A stretch of 64,000 bases of DNA from Carnobacterium sp. CP1 (GTDB lineage: Bacteria > Bacillota > Bacilli > Lactobacillales > Carnobacteriaceae): assembly GCF_001483965.1 (NCBI RefSeq), contig NZ_CP010796.1:1550001-1614000 (forward strand), read 5' to 3'. A program made the position numbers and the translations under genes. Positions 56,554 to 64,000 of this stretch are shown piece after piece; position 1 is the first letter of the stretch; each line of letters begins with the position of its first letter. The notes under the pieces are model-generated. The model had not been told where the DNA came from. It saw only the letters and a program-made list of their open reading frames with translations, and ran no database searches.

Positions 56554-56633
56554 ATCGTAACACCGGAAAATATTGTAAACAACGTTCTGAGAACACTAAG
56601 AAATAATATTCACGTTTAGAATATTATTTCTTA
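56554..56633 (-). promoter_or_regulatory. Amidase promoter with upstream 15-bp inverted repeat
   Basis: On the minus strand TTGTTT (56577-56582), 17 bp, TACGAT (56554-56559). Just upstream of the -35 lies a perfect inverted repeat, TAAGAAATAATATTC and its complement (56597-56611 / 56619-56633), with a 7-base spacer, suited to an activator or repressor site. The rest of the gap (56634-56875) is A+T-rich without recognisable features. Confidence 0.65.
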
Positions 56634-56878
56634 AAAAGGTGTACTATTTTTCTAGAAAAAATTAGATACACAGCTATTCATAAATAATCTATGTATCTTA
56701 AATCTATAAACCGCAAAAATTATATAGCCATACAATAGTGATTTAAACAGTACCATATACATATGTTTTTTAGCTATATAAAGCATCAAAATCTCAAATT
56801 ATTAAATTTACGTAATACCTTGTATCTTAAAAATACTACCTACAAAAATTCAGCCAATAAGTAGTTGTAACATAATGC

Positions 56879-56926
56879 GAAAAAGTCCCTTACTCAACTT
56901 TTTAAGGCTGAATAAGAGACTTTTAT
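56879..56926 (-). terminator. Terminator of the D-serine operon
   Basis: On the minus strand AAAAGTCTCTTATTCA pairs imperfectly with TGAGTAAGGGACTTTTT. It lies about 150 bp after dsdA. Confidence 0.78.
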
Positions 56927-57072
56927 TCGTTATTGCTCTTTGTCTTTTATTTAGTGTAGTAATGAGGATTCCTACTCTTGATTACTTCTTTGTTTTTTTA
57001 AAATAAAGTAAGCTGTTAGCCGCTGCTATTCAAGATAAAACAAGTTGTTTATTTCCATGAAATTTATTTCGA

Positions 57073-58446
57073 TTAGCTTAAAACATCACTTTTCTTTAAA
57101 CCTTGTCTATAAAACTCTTTCATATCCTCTTTAGGAACCATACTTCCTCCTGTAGCCCAGGCAATATGTGTTGCTTGGCCCATCTTTTCAGTTAATCCTT
57201 TTTCGGACAGATAACATTTCCCTTCTGTTGTACTAAATAAACGAGCAGCCCCTGGAACACCAGCTAAAGCTGCTGGTTCTAAGCCAATACCTTCTTTATC
57301 TATCATGGCTGTCAAGAAATGCTGAGCTTCTTTTTCTTGCAATGTAAAACCGCCATCAAAGAAATTTTTCATTAACTTTGAAACAAAACCGGACGTTCGT
57401 GGAACCGCTAATCCATCCATTCCAGTTTTGCCATCAATATCAAAGTCGTCTATTGATACTTCATCATACTCATCTGTAATCAACCCTAGCATCATTGAAG
57501 GCATATGTGTTGGTTCTGAGAAGAAACAATGAACATTATCTCCATAAACTTGTTTTAATCCGAATGTAATACCTCCTGGGCTGCCCCCGATTCCGCATGG
57601 CAAATACACAAATAATGGATGGTCTTCATCAACTTTCACCCTTTGTTCATCTAATTGTTTTTTTAGACGATTACCAGCTACTGTATATCCTAAAAACAGG
57701 TCCATGGAATGTTCGTCATCAACAAAGTAACACGTCGGATCTTGGTCTGATTGCATCCTTCCATTTTCCACTGCTTTTGTAAAATTTGTATTGTGCTCAA
57801 TTACCGTAACACCATGGGATCTTAATAAATCTTTTTTCCATTGCTTAGCTTCTACAGACATATGAACAGTAACTTCAAATCCCAATTTTGCTCCCATTAT
57901 CCCTACACTAATACCTAGGTTTCCAGTAGTTCCTACCATGATTTTATGTTTAGCAAAAAACTCACGAAACTCATCGCTTGCGAAAATTATATAGTCTTCA
58001 TCGATGCTTTTCAGCAAACCTTCTTCTAACGCAAGTGTTTCTGCATGTTTTAATACTTCGTAGATTGCCCCTCTTGCTTTGATCGTGCCTGCAATCGGCA
58101 ATGTGTCATCACGTTTCAATAGTAGTTTTCCTTCAATAATCGTATCGTAATATTGTTCAAGTTCTGCCTTCATTGTCGGTATAGCAGTTATTTTCGATTC
58201 AATGATTCCTTTTGTTTTTTCTGTCTCTGGAAATGCAGTTACTATAAAGGAAGCAAAGCGTGCTAAACGTTCTTCAGCATCGTCTACATCAGCTTTGGAA
58301 AGTTCCACTTTCTTTGAGGCCGTTGCAAAATCGCTTTTGAAACGATTGATCCAAAAAACACTCTCTGTCTCCATGATGTTTTTTAATACTGGTATTTCTT
58401 CTTCCCAATTTCCCAATGTTTTACCTGCAATAATTTGTTCACTCAT
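57073..58446 (-). CDS. dsdA: D-serine ammonia-lyase (D-serine dehydratase)
   Basis: The 457-residue fold type II PLP enzyme converts D-serine to pyruvate and ammonia. The PLP Lys is in LPIAGTIKARGAIYEVLKHA, the phosphate-binding loop in VGTTGNLGISVGIMGAKLGF and PCGIGGSPGGITFGLK; the DGLAVPRTSGFV and GVPGAARL blocks also match DsdA. Length is close to the usual 440-450. It is the last gene of ridA, transporter, serS, dsdA. The released 2-aminoacrylate intermediate is the known substrate of RidA, encoded first in the same operon. Confidence 0.95.
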   Translation of the reverse strand: MSEQIIAGKTLGNWEEEIPVLKNIMETESVFWINRFKSDFATASKKVELSKADVDDAEERLARFASFIVTAFPETEKTKGIIESKITAIPTMKAELEQYYDTIIEGKLLLKRDDTLPIAGTIKARGAIYEVLKHAETLALEEGLLKSIDEDYIIFASDEFREFFAKHKIMVGTTGNLGISVGIMGAKLGFEVTVHMSVEAKQWKKDLLRSHGVTVIEHNTNFTKAVENGRMQSDQDPTCYFVDDEHSMDLFLGYTVAGNRLKKQLDEQRVKVDEDHPLFVYLPCGIGGSPGGITFGLKQVYGDNVHCFFSEPTHMPSMMLGLITDEYDEVSIDDFDIDGKTGMDGLAVPRTSGFVSKLMKNFFDGGFTLQEKEAQHFLTAMIDKEGIGLEPAALAGVPGAARLFSTTEGKCYLSEKGLTEKMGQATHIAWATGGSMVPKEDMKEFYRQGLKKSDVLS

Positions 58447-58562
58447 ATTATTTTCCTCCTAAGATTTAAATTAATAATATTTTTACTGAATATAACTTTC
58501 AAACAGATTAAAACGCTCTCATTTGACTGTGGGGCACGCAAATTTATAGCTGAGATATGAAA

Positions 58563-59834
58563 TCATCGAATTACTTCAATGCCATCCATATATGGAATCA
58601 AAGCTGTTGGAATAAGAATACTGCCATCTGCCTGTTGATAATTTTCTAAAATAGCAGCCACTGTTCTTCCTACTGCTAATCCAGATCCGTTTAAAGTATG
58701 GGCATACTCGCTTTTTCCTTTTTGATCCCGATATCGAATTTTAGCTCTTCGTGCCTGAAAATCTAAACAATTGGAACAAGAAGAGATTTCTCGATAAGTA
58801 TTTTGCGAAGGAAACCAAACTTCTATATCATAAGTTTTTGTGGCAGAAAAGCCCATATCTCCTGTACACAATACAATAGTTCTATATGAGAGTCCTAATA
58901 CCTGCAGCACTTCTTCAGCATCATGAGTCATCTTTTCTAATTCTTCAAAAGAAGATTCTTTATCTGTAAACTTGACCATTTCGACTTTATGAAATTGATG
59001 CATCCGAATCAAACCGCGTGTATCTCTTCCAGCACTTCCAGCTTCTGAACGAAATGAAGGACTTAATGCTGTAAAGTAAATAGGCAGCTTTTCGTATTCA
59101 ATGATTTCATTAGCATAATAGTTCGTTAACGGAACCTCTGCAGTTGGAATCAATACTAAGTTTTCATTTTCGATACTAAAAACATCTTCCTTGAATTTAG
59201 GAAACTGTCCTGTACCAAACATCGCTGATTCTTTCACTAAGTAAGGAGGAATGACTTCTGTATACCCATGGTTCCTAGTGTGTAAATCTAGCATAAAATT
59301 ATAAACAGCTCTTTCCAGCCTAGCTCCTATTCCTTTGTAATACACAAACCGATTACCTGAAACTTTCGATCCTCTTACAAAATCAAGAATTCCTAGATTT
59401 TCTCCCAATTCGTAATGAGGCAGCGGCTCAAATTCAAAGTTTTTTCTCTCACCTCTAACACGTATTTCTTTATTTTCTTGTTCATCGTCTCCCAAAGGGA
59501 CACTATCATCTGCTATATTCGGAAGTGTGATAAGAAGTTCATACAACTTTTTTTCAATTTTCGTTAGTTGTTCTTGTAACTTTTTGATTTCTTTATTTTT
59601 TTCTTTTGTATCATAAATTACTTTATCAGCATGGATCTCTTCTTTCTGCAACTGCTGAATCCTTTTGTTATCCGCATTTTTTTCGCTTCTCAACCGTTCA
59701 ACTTCTTTTAGTTTAGTTCTGCGATTTTTATCTAAATCTATTATGTCCTCGATTACTTCTTTTTCTATCCCTCTGTCCATCATCCGTTTATGATAGTAAT
59801 CTTCGTTTGTTCTGATTTTATTGATATCCAGCAC
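58563..59834 (-). CDS. serS: Seryl-tRNA synthetase, probably a second copy
   Basis: The 423-residue class II synthetase has the N-terminal coiled-coil arm (residues about 27-105, rich in Lys/Glu), motif 2 [20 protein letters not shown], the serine-site TAEVPLTN, and motif 3 [20 protein letters not shown]. All catalytic motifs are intact. Its place between a transporter and dsdA in a catabolite-regulated operon is unusual for a housekeeping gene. It may be a paralogue devoted to this operon, for example one tolerant of D-serine or of a serine-like inhibitor; the housekeeping copy would be elsewhere. No T-box precedes it, unlike many Firmicutes serS genes. Confidence 0.94.
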   Translation of the reverse strand: MLDINKIRTNEDYYHKRMMDRGIEKEVIEDIIDLDKNRRTKLKEVERLRSEKNADNKRIQQLQKEEIHADKVIYDTKEKNKEIKKLQEQLTKIEKKLYELLITLPNIADDSVPLGDDEQENKEIRVRGERKNFEFEPLPHYELGENLGILDFVRGSKVSGNRFVYYKGIGARLERAVYNFMLDLHTRNHGYTEVIPPYLVKESAMFGTGQFPKFKEDVFSIENENLVLIPTAEVPLTNYYANEIIEYEKLPIYFTALSPSFRSEAGSAGRDTRGLIRMHQFHKVEMVKFTDKESSFEELEKMTHDAEEVLQVLGLSYRTIVLCTGDMGFSATKTYDIEVWFPSQNTYREISSCSNCLDFQARRAKIRYRDQKGKSEYAHTLNGSGLAVGRTVAAILENYQQADGSILIPTALIPYMDGIEVIR

Positions 59835-59910
59835 TTCATTTATCCTCCCCTCGTAGTTATTGAACTGTTCTCATTTATCTTATATCTATCTGTTTATTTA
59901 TAGTTTAATG

Positions 59911-60966
59911 TCAGGTTATAACTTCAATAGCTTTCTTTTTTGCTAACCCTCCACCTGTTCTAACTTCTTCAGCCGTTACGATTTTAGTGTTTTTAAAGAT
60001 GTAAGATCCAAGATAACCGCTTGCTACACTTACAATGATACATCCTAAAGCAGTAATCAGTACTTTTCCTGCTGGATTATACGCGAACATGACTGCAAAA
60101 CCTGCAATTGGGGTAGCCGTACCTGGAGTATTATTTACAAGTCCCATAAGTGCCACGATAATTCCGCTTGCAGCTCCTCCAATAAAGTTCGTTCCATAAA
60201 CAGGAAGGGGATTAGCGGAAATAATGTCTGCTTGAGTTAAAGGTTCTATAGCTACAGATATGGTATCTTTCTTGCTTCCAAATTTCATTCTGCTAAATAG
60301 AACATAATTCATAAAGGATGACCCAAATACAGCTAATGCTCCTATAGCCATTGGAACACCTGTTAAGCCTAACATTGCCGTTAATGCCATAGAACTTAAT
60401 GGAGCTGTTGCAACTACTGTGATAATTCCCCCTAAGATAATTCCCATCATTATAGGACTAGAATTAGCAGTAGAAGTCAATATTTCACCAATTTGAAGAA
60501 GTGTGGCATCTACGAGAGGAGAACTTATTGCTCCAATCAGACGAGCTAAAGGAGCACCAATCACGATAATAACGATTAAATCTAATCCACCAGGTATCTT
60601 TTCTTCCATCTTCTTAATAACAAAAGAGATAAGATAACCAGCGATAAAACCAGGTAATATTCCCATACCTGATAAAGAAAGTCCTACTAAAACAGCATAC
60701 ACTGGAGAAACTCCTAAAGCTAAAGGAACTAATATTGCTGCTGCTACACCGCCAAGGCTTCCATTAGCAGCACCTACTTCCCCTAAGAATTTTAAATTCA
60801 ACACATTTCCAAAAAAAGCGTAGTGAAAGGCTTCCACTAAAAAACTTGCACAAGCTGCGTTAGCCAATGCTCCCATTGCTTTTGATCCATGTGGTGCTTT
60901 GTAATTGAATATCGTGAAAAAAGACAGTACTGCTAATAATAAAACCGTTCCAAGTAAAATATCCAT
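59911..60966 (-). CDS. PTS_EIIC_2-type membrane transporter
   Basis: The 351-residue membrane protein has about nine segments and belongs with PF13303-type PTS IIC-like permeases: NYKAPHGSKAMGALANAACA, VSPVYAVLVGLSLSGMGILPG, VIGAPLARLIGAISSPLVDA, GIILGGIITVVATAPLSSMA and NPLPVYGTNFIGGAASGI. AGGGAGGG before the ATG at 60966 fixes the start; 18 upstream codons are open but lack a site. No IIA or IIB is near. Its operon position suggests it imports the compound degraded here, D-serine or a conjugate. The gene at 1-470 is a second family member. Confidence 0.82.
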   Translation of the reverse strand: MDILLGTVLLLAVLSFFTIFNYKAPHGSKAMGALANAACASFLVEAFHYAFFGNVLNLKFLGEVGAANGSLGGVAAAILVPLALGVSPVYAVLVGLSLSGMGILPGFIAGYLISFVIKKMEEKIPGGLDLIVIIVIGAPLARLIGAISSPLVDATLLQIGEILTSTANSSPIMMGIILGGIITVVATAPLSSMALTAMLGLTGVPMAIGALAVFGSSFMNYVLFSRMKFGSKKDTISVAIEPLTQADIISANPLPVYGTNFIGGAASGIIVALMGLVNNTPGTATPIAGFAVMFAYNPAGKVLITALGCIIVSVASGYLGSYIFKNTKIVTAEEVRTGGGLAKKKAIEVIT

Positions 60967-61061
60967 CGAATTCCCTCCCTTTTTCTCAGTAAAAACACAC
61001 GAAATTGTAAACCTTTTCATTGTGATTCAAAATTTTTTATGGTTTAGAATTCTTTGCAAAA

Positions 61062-61421
61062 TCATTTCAAAAACGCGATAGCTTCTATTTCAATTAGAGC
61101 GTTTTTAGGAAGCTTTGAAACTTCAAAAGCCGTCCGTGTAGGATAAGGTTTTTGAAAAAATTCTTCAAATAACCTGTTTACTTCTTCAAAATAAGATAAG
61201 TCCTTTAATAAAACTGTTACCTTAACAATATCTTCCATTTTCAAATTCTCTTGTTCTAAAATAGATTGAATATTCATTAAAGATCTCTTACATTGGTCTG
61301 AAAAATTGTCTTCTAATTGGTTTGTTTTAGGATCTATAGGCAATTGACCTGACGTGAAAAGAAGATTCCCAGCTTTTCGATAAGCAGAATAAGGACCTAT
61401 TGCTGATGGCACAGTTTGCAT
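61062..61421 (-). CDS. ridA: RidA-family enamine/imine deaminase
   Basis: The 119-residue RidA (YjgF/YER057c) protein has SAIGPYSAYRKAGNLLFTSGQ, the catalytic Arg in PYPTRTAFEVSKLPKNALIEIE, and the usual length. It hydrolyses reactive 2-aminoacrylate released by PLP dehydratases such as DsdA. AAGGAGGTGAT gives the ATG at 61421 a near-perfect ribosome site; an upstream open stretch to 61514 is not used. It is the first gene of the D-serine operon, behind a promoter with an overlapping cre site. Confidence 0.95.
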   Translation of the reverse strand: MQTVPSAIGPYSAYRKAGNLLFTSGQLPIDPKTNQLEDNFSDQCKRSLMNIQSILEQENLKMEDIVKVTVLLKDLSYFEEVNRLFEEFFQKPYPTRTAFEVSKLPKNALIEIEAIAFLK

Positions 61422-61450
61422 ATATATCACCTCCTTGTGTTCTTCCTTTA

Positions 61451-61479
61451 CTATAAACATATAGGAAAGCGCTGTCAAT
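61451..61479 (-). promoter_or_regulatory. Promoter of ridA-dsdA operon with overlapping cre site
   Basis: On the minus strand TTGACA (61474-61479), 17 bp, TATAGT (61451-61456). GGAAAGCGCTGTCA (61465-61478) overlaps the -35 and spacer and matches the cre consensus at all but one position, so CcpA should repress the operon directly. Confidence 0.88.
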
Positions 61480-61601
61480 AACTTTTTATTATTATTAATA
61501 AAAATTATAATCATTATTAAAATATAAAGTCAAGATGTAACTTTTTTATCATTATGATATAATATTTGTACGTTACTTACATTAAAAAAGGAGAATCCAA
61601 A

Positions 61602-62306
61602 ATGAAAAAAGAGACATTTAATCAATATGTAGGCTTAGTTTGTTTTTTAGGTAAAACTTTAGGCCCTAATCATGAAATCGTGTTTCATGTGATAGAAGAA
61701 GAACAGTCTTATATCGCTGCCATTGAAAATAACTCTATCAGCGGAAGAACAAAAAATTCTCCGCTTACTGGTTTTGCTTTAGAATTAATAAAGAAAAAAG
61801 AATATTTGAAAAGCGACTATGTAACAAATTACAAAGCAAAAGCCAATGGCGTCAACCATATTCAAGGCTCTACCTTTTTTATTAAAGATAACCAAGGAAG
61901 ATTGGAAGGAATGCTTTGCATTAATACGAACTACACAAAATACAAAACTATTGCACAGGATATCCTTCAGCTCATAAACGCAAAAGATGATGTCTTGGAC
62001 AGTGAAAATAACACAATAAATCCAAACCAACTAGCCCCAAGCACTGCTCAGGAAAATAGTGATGAATTTGTAGAAGTCCTTTCCAGTAACATAAAAGACA
62101 TCATTTCTGATATTATCGGTCCTTCTATTTTTGATGAAAATTTTCTTCTAAATCAAGAAGCAAAAATTCATATCGTAGAGCAGTTAGAGAAGAAAGGAAT
62201 CTTCCAACTAAAGGGGGCAGTCTCCCAAGTAGCCGAAGTTTTAAATGTATCCGAGCCAAGTGTTTATCGTTACTTAAAAATTGTAGCCAAAACAAATCAA
62301 GCGTAA
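61602..62306 (+). CDS. YheO/DauR-type transcriptional regulator (PAS-like sensor plus HTH)
   Basis: The 234-residue regulator has the YheO PAS-like sensor (LGPNHEIVFHVIEEEQSYIA, then NYKAKANGVNHIQGSTFFIK and GMLCINTNYTKY) and a C-terminal DauR-like helix-turn-helix with GAVSQVAEVLNVSEPSVYRYLK. DauR in Pseudomonas controls D-arginine catabolism, and relatives are often next to amino-acid racemase, RidA or dehydratase genes. AAGGAG precedes the ATG at 61602; 12 further upstream codons are open. It is divergent from the ridA-dsdA operon, the likely target. A TATAAT lies at 61558-61563. Confidence 0.9.
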   Translation: MKKETFNQYVGLVCFLGKTLGPNHEIVFHVIEEEQSYIAAIENNSISGRTKNSPLTGFALELIKKKEYLKSDYVTNYKAKANGVNHIQGSTFFIKDNQGRLEGMLCINTNYTKYKTIAQDILQLINAKDDVLDSENNTINPNQLAPSTAQENSDEFVEVLSSNIKDIISDIIGPSIFDENFLLNQEAKIHIVEQLEKKGIFQLKGAVSQVAEVLNVSEPSVYRYLKIVAKTNQA

Positions 62307-62602
62307 GTCAGCCTTAATAAAACTTTATTGCCTTATAGTTCGTTTCTGTTAGCTTAAATCAAAATTTTCCCTAATTAAAAAACAAGTAAAGCAATCTAGT
62401 TCCAATTTTTATAAATCAGTCAAGTTCTTTCCTAATAAAGGTTTTTATATATGCTCATCCGTAGCAGCAAACCTTTACAGTAACTTTGAATAAACTATCT
62501 TATCAACCATTGCAAAGAATTTTTTTCAGAAAAATGCGAATTGAACAGTTTTAGTGTGTGATTAGTAATTTATTTCAACAATTTATCTATTTAGGAGGAC
62601 AT

Positions 62603-63430
62603 ATGAAGAATTTTGTTACGCAATCGTGGTTGCTAGAGAATCGTTTAAATGATGATTTGATCATACTAGACGCCCGCGCAGAGTTGAATGACGCGAAAGC
62701 AGGCTTTAATCAGTACAAAGAAGGACATATTAGCAGAGCTCACTTCGTCTCCATGGAAAATACGATGACCGGTGAAATTGGCCCTCATGGCGGCAGACAT
62801 CCCTTACCCGATATGAAAATCTTTATTGACGAGATGAAAAATTTAGGAATCAATGATTCCTCTACAATCATCGTTTATGATGATGGAAATTTGGCCATGG
62901 CGGGCAGACTATGGTGGCTGCTAAAATATGCTGGTAAGGATAACGTATTTTTATTAGAAGGCGGCATCAAGCATTGGATTGATAACGGTCTAGAAACGAC
63001 TACAGCTATTACAAAGCCTAGAATATCTACATCTTTAAATTTAAATCTAAATTCAGCCATGATCGCTGAGATCTCAGAGGTAAAAACAGCTGCTGCATCA
63101 ACCTCTACAGCCATTGTCGATTCCAGAGCACATGAACGGTATTCGGGACAAATAGAGCCTTTAGATAAATTGCCTGGGCATATTCCTAACGCTCTAAACT
63201 ATCCTTGGATGGATTTGGTCAATGAAGGCACGATAATAGATATCGAAAATATAAACGAGAAGTTCAAATCTCTTGATAAATACGAGGAAATCATTGTCCA
63301 CTGCGGTTCAGGCATAACCGGAACAGTCAATGTGTTATTCATGGAAGAAGCTGGTTTGAAACCCAAGTTGTATCCAGGCGGCTATAGTGATTGGGTTAGT
63401 TACGATGATAACGAGGTAGTAAAAGATTAA
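62603..63430 (+). CDS. Sulfurtransferase with two rhodanese domains (SseA-like)
   Basis: The 275-residue protein has two rhodanese domains. The first is inactive-type (LIILDARAELNDAKAG, KEGHISRAHFVS, VYDDGNLAMAGRLWWLLKYA). The second has active-site loop VHCGSGITGTVNVLFMEEAG with the sulfur-carrying Cys. This fits thiosulfate or 3-mercaptopyruvate sulfurtransferase. GGAGG lies five bases before the ATG at 62603; 15 open codons upstream lack a site. It is a single gene with a terminator. The stretch 62307-62602 before it shows nothing recognised. Confidence 0.92.
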   Translation: MKNFVTQSWLLENRLNDDLIILDARAELNDAKAGFNQYKEGHISRAHFVSMENTMTGEIGPHGGRHPLPDMKIFIDEMKNLGINDSSTIIVYDDGNLAMAGRLWWLLKYAGKDNVFLLEGGIKHWIDNGLETTTAITKPRISTSLNLNLNSAMIAEISEVKTAAASTSTAIVDSRAHERYSGQIEPLDKLPGHIPNALNYPWMDLVNEGTIIDIENINEKFKSLDKYEEIIVHCGSGITGTVNVLFMEEAGLKPKLYPGGYSDWVSYDDNEVVKD

Positions 63431-63499
63431 AAAGATATCGAGCTTACGATATCCGTAAATTTTGAACTAAAGTTGTTGTTTTATTGACAAACTTAATAA

Positions 63500-63556
63500 A
63501 AAACAACCAAACAGCCGGGATCCTTTAGAGGATTCAGCCTGTTTGGTTGTTTTGTT
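63500..63556. terminator. Bidirectional terminator
   Basis: A 14-bp perfect stem AAACAACCAAACAG / CTGTTTGGTTGTTT (63501-63514 / 63539-63552) with an inner partial stem serves the convergent rhodanese and GH3 genes. Confidence 0.9.
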
Positions 63557-63618
63557 TGACCCTTATTCCCTTATCAGTCTCCAATTAACGACTAATAAGC
63601 GGTAAGCATCATGTACTC

Positions 63619-64000
63619 TTAGTATTTAGTGTCTTCAAACCCACAGAATGCGTCAACTGGACTAACGCCAGCGAATTCAGAACGTCCCAACATTTTTTCT
63701 ACTAAAGCATCTACTGTGAAGTCTTTGCTGTCGTAAGTGTTGATATACGTTTGAACTTGAGGTACGTCTGCCAAATGGAATGGTGACAATAATGAAATAA
63801 AGATTGTCGGTACTTCTTGCACGTAGAATGGAATATCTGGTGTACCTTTACTTGCAGGCCATTGGATTCGTTGATTCGTATTTGGGTTAACCACCGACAA
63901 GTTAATGATCAAGTCATAGTTATCTGTTAATTCTGAAATCGGACGTTTTTGAGCGTAAACATTTGCGATGGCAGCTTTCATTTCTTTTTCAGGAAGCTTC
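63619..64000 (-). CDS. GH3 beta-N-acetylhexosaminidase, C-terminal part (cut by window edge)
   Basis: The frame is open from the right edge to a stop at 63619, giving about 127 residues. VPTIFISLLSPFHLADVP and the ending GRSEFAGVSPVDAFCG match the C-terminal alpha/beta domain of long NagZ-type GH3 enzymes of Lactobacillales. Catalytic residues lie outside the window. It fits the amino-sugar and muropeptide theme of mupG and GH84 at the other end, but a beta-glucosidase of the same family cannot be excluded from this piece. Confidence 0.8.
   Translation of the reverse strand, partial: KLPEKEMKAAIANVYAQKRPISELTDNYDLIINLSVVNPNTNQRIQWPASKGTPDIPFYVQEVPTIFISLLSPFHLADVPQVQTYINTYDSKDFTVDALVEKMLGRSEFAGVSPVDAFCGFEDTKY

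Overview
The window looks like the chromosome of a low-GC Gram-positive bacterium of the order Lactobacillales, most like Carnobacterium or a close relative. The evidence is the A+T-rich sequence, strong AGGAGG ribosome binding sites, frequent TTG/GTG starts, CcpA-type cre sites, T-box leaders, Firmicutes lipoproteins (lipobox LxxC) and gene families typical of that order. No rRNA, tRNA, phage or CRISPR locus was seen. The genus is an inference; no database was searched.

Layout. 1-3.9 kb: a cut-off PTS_EIIC_2-type permease, then divergent amino-sugar genes (mupG-like 6-phospho-N-acetylmuramidase and a GH84 beta-N-acetylglucosaminidase). 3.9-6.3 kb: a drug-type ABC exporter with a DUF2871 membrane protein behind a promoter carrying a 22-bp perfect palindrome. 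6.6-16.7 kb: an L-arabinose regulon (araBDA, araR, and a XylFGH-type ABC importer with an orphan IIB-like protein). AraR boxes sit in both main promoters and cre sites lie just downstream. 16.8-23.7 kb: a GH1 6-phospho-beta-glucosidase, small membrane proteins, a decayed glucuronide locus (uidA remnant, internally deleted kdgK, probably truncated AraC regulator), YisL, and a PadR/DUF2812 pair. 23.9-31.1 kb: a peptide ABC transporter preceded by a T-box leader, with unusually extended permeases and a substrate-binding lipoprotein whose domains are in circularly permuted order. 31.1-34.5 kb: a Gfo/Idh/MocA oxidoreductase with a chimeric cupin/TIM-barrel protein, and an FMN reductase.

34.5-41.5 kb: a methionine-type T-box operon (alcohol-dehydrogenase-like protein, aminotransferase, MetQ, MetE/YxjG-like methyltransferase, LuxS, SDR, second MetQ) with no MetN or MetP gene. 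41.9-46.2 kb: a LacI-controlled pentose-type cluster (ribokinase-like, ribulose-phosphate epimerase-like, orphan GatC-like permease). 46.3-51.3 kb: a T-box-controlled trpDCFBA operon without trpE/trpG. 51.3-54.9 kb: nagB, a glucose/maltose-family PTS IIBC and an RpiR regulator. 55.2-62.3 kb: a D-serine-centred locus (M20 amidase, D-serine dehydratase, seryl-tRNA synthetase, PTS_EIIC_2-type transporter, RidA) divergent from a DauR/YheO-type regulator. 62.6-64 kb: a rhodanese sulfurtransferase and the 3' end of a GH3 hexosaminidase.

Together the window is a catabolic and amino-acid-acquisition region: sugar scavenging under CcpA with local AraR, LacI or RpiR control, and amino-acid supply under tRNA-sensing T-boxes. 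The most unusual object is the peptide transporter at 23.9-31.1 kb. Several genes (kdgK, uidA, the cupin/TIM fusion, possibly trpEG) show loss by internal deletion.
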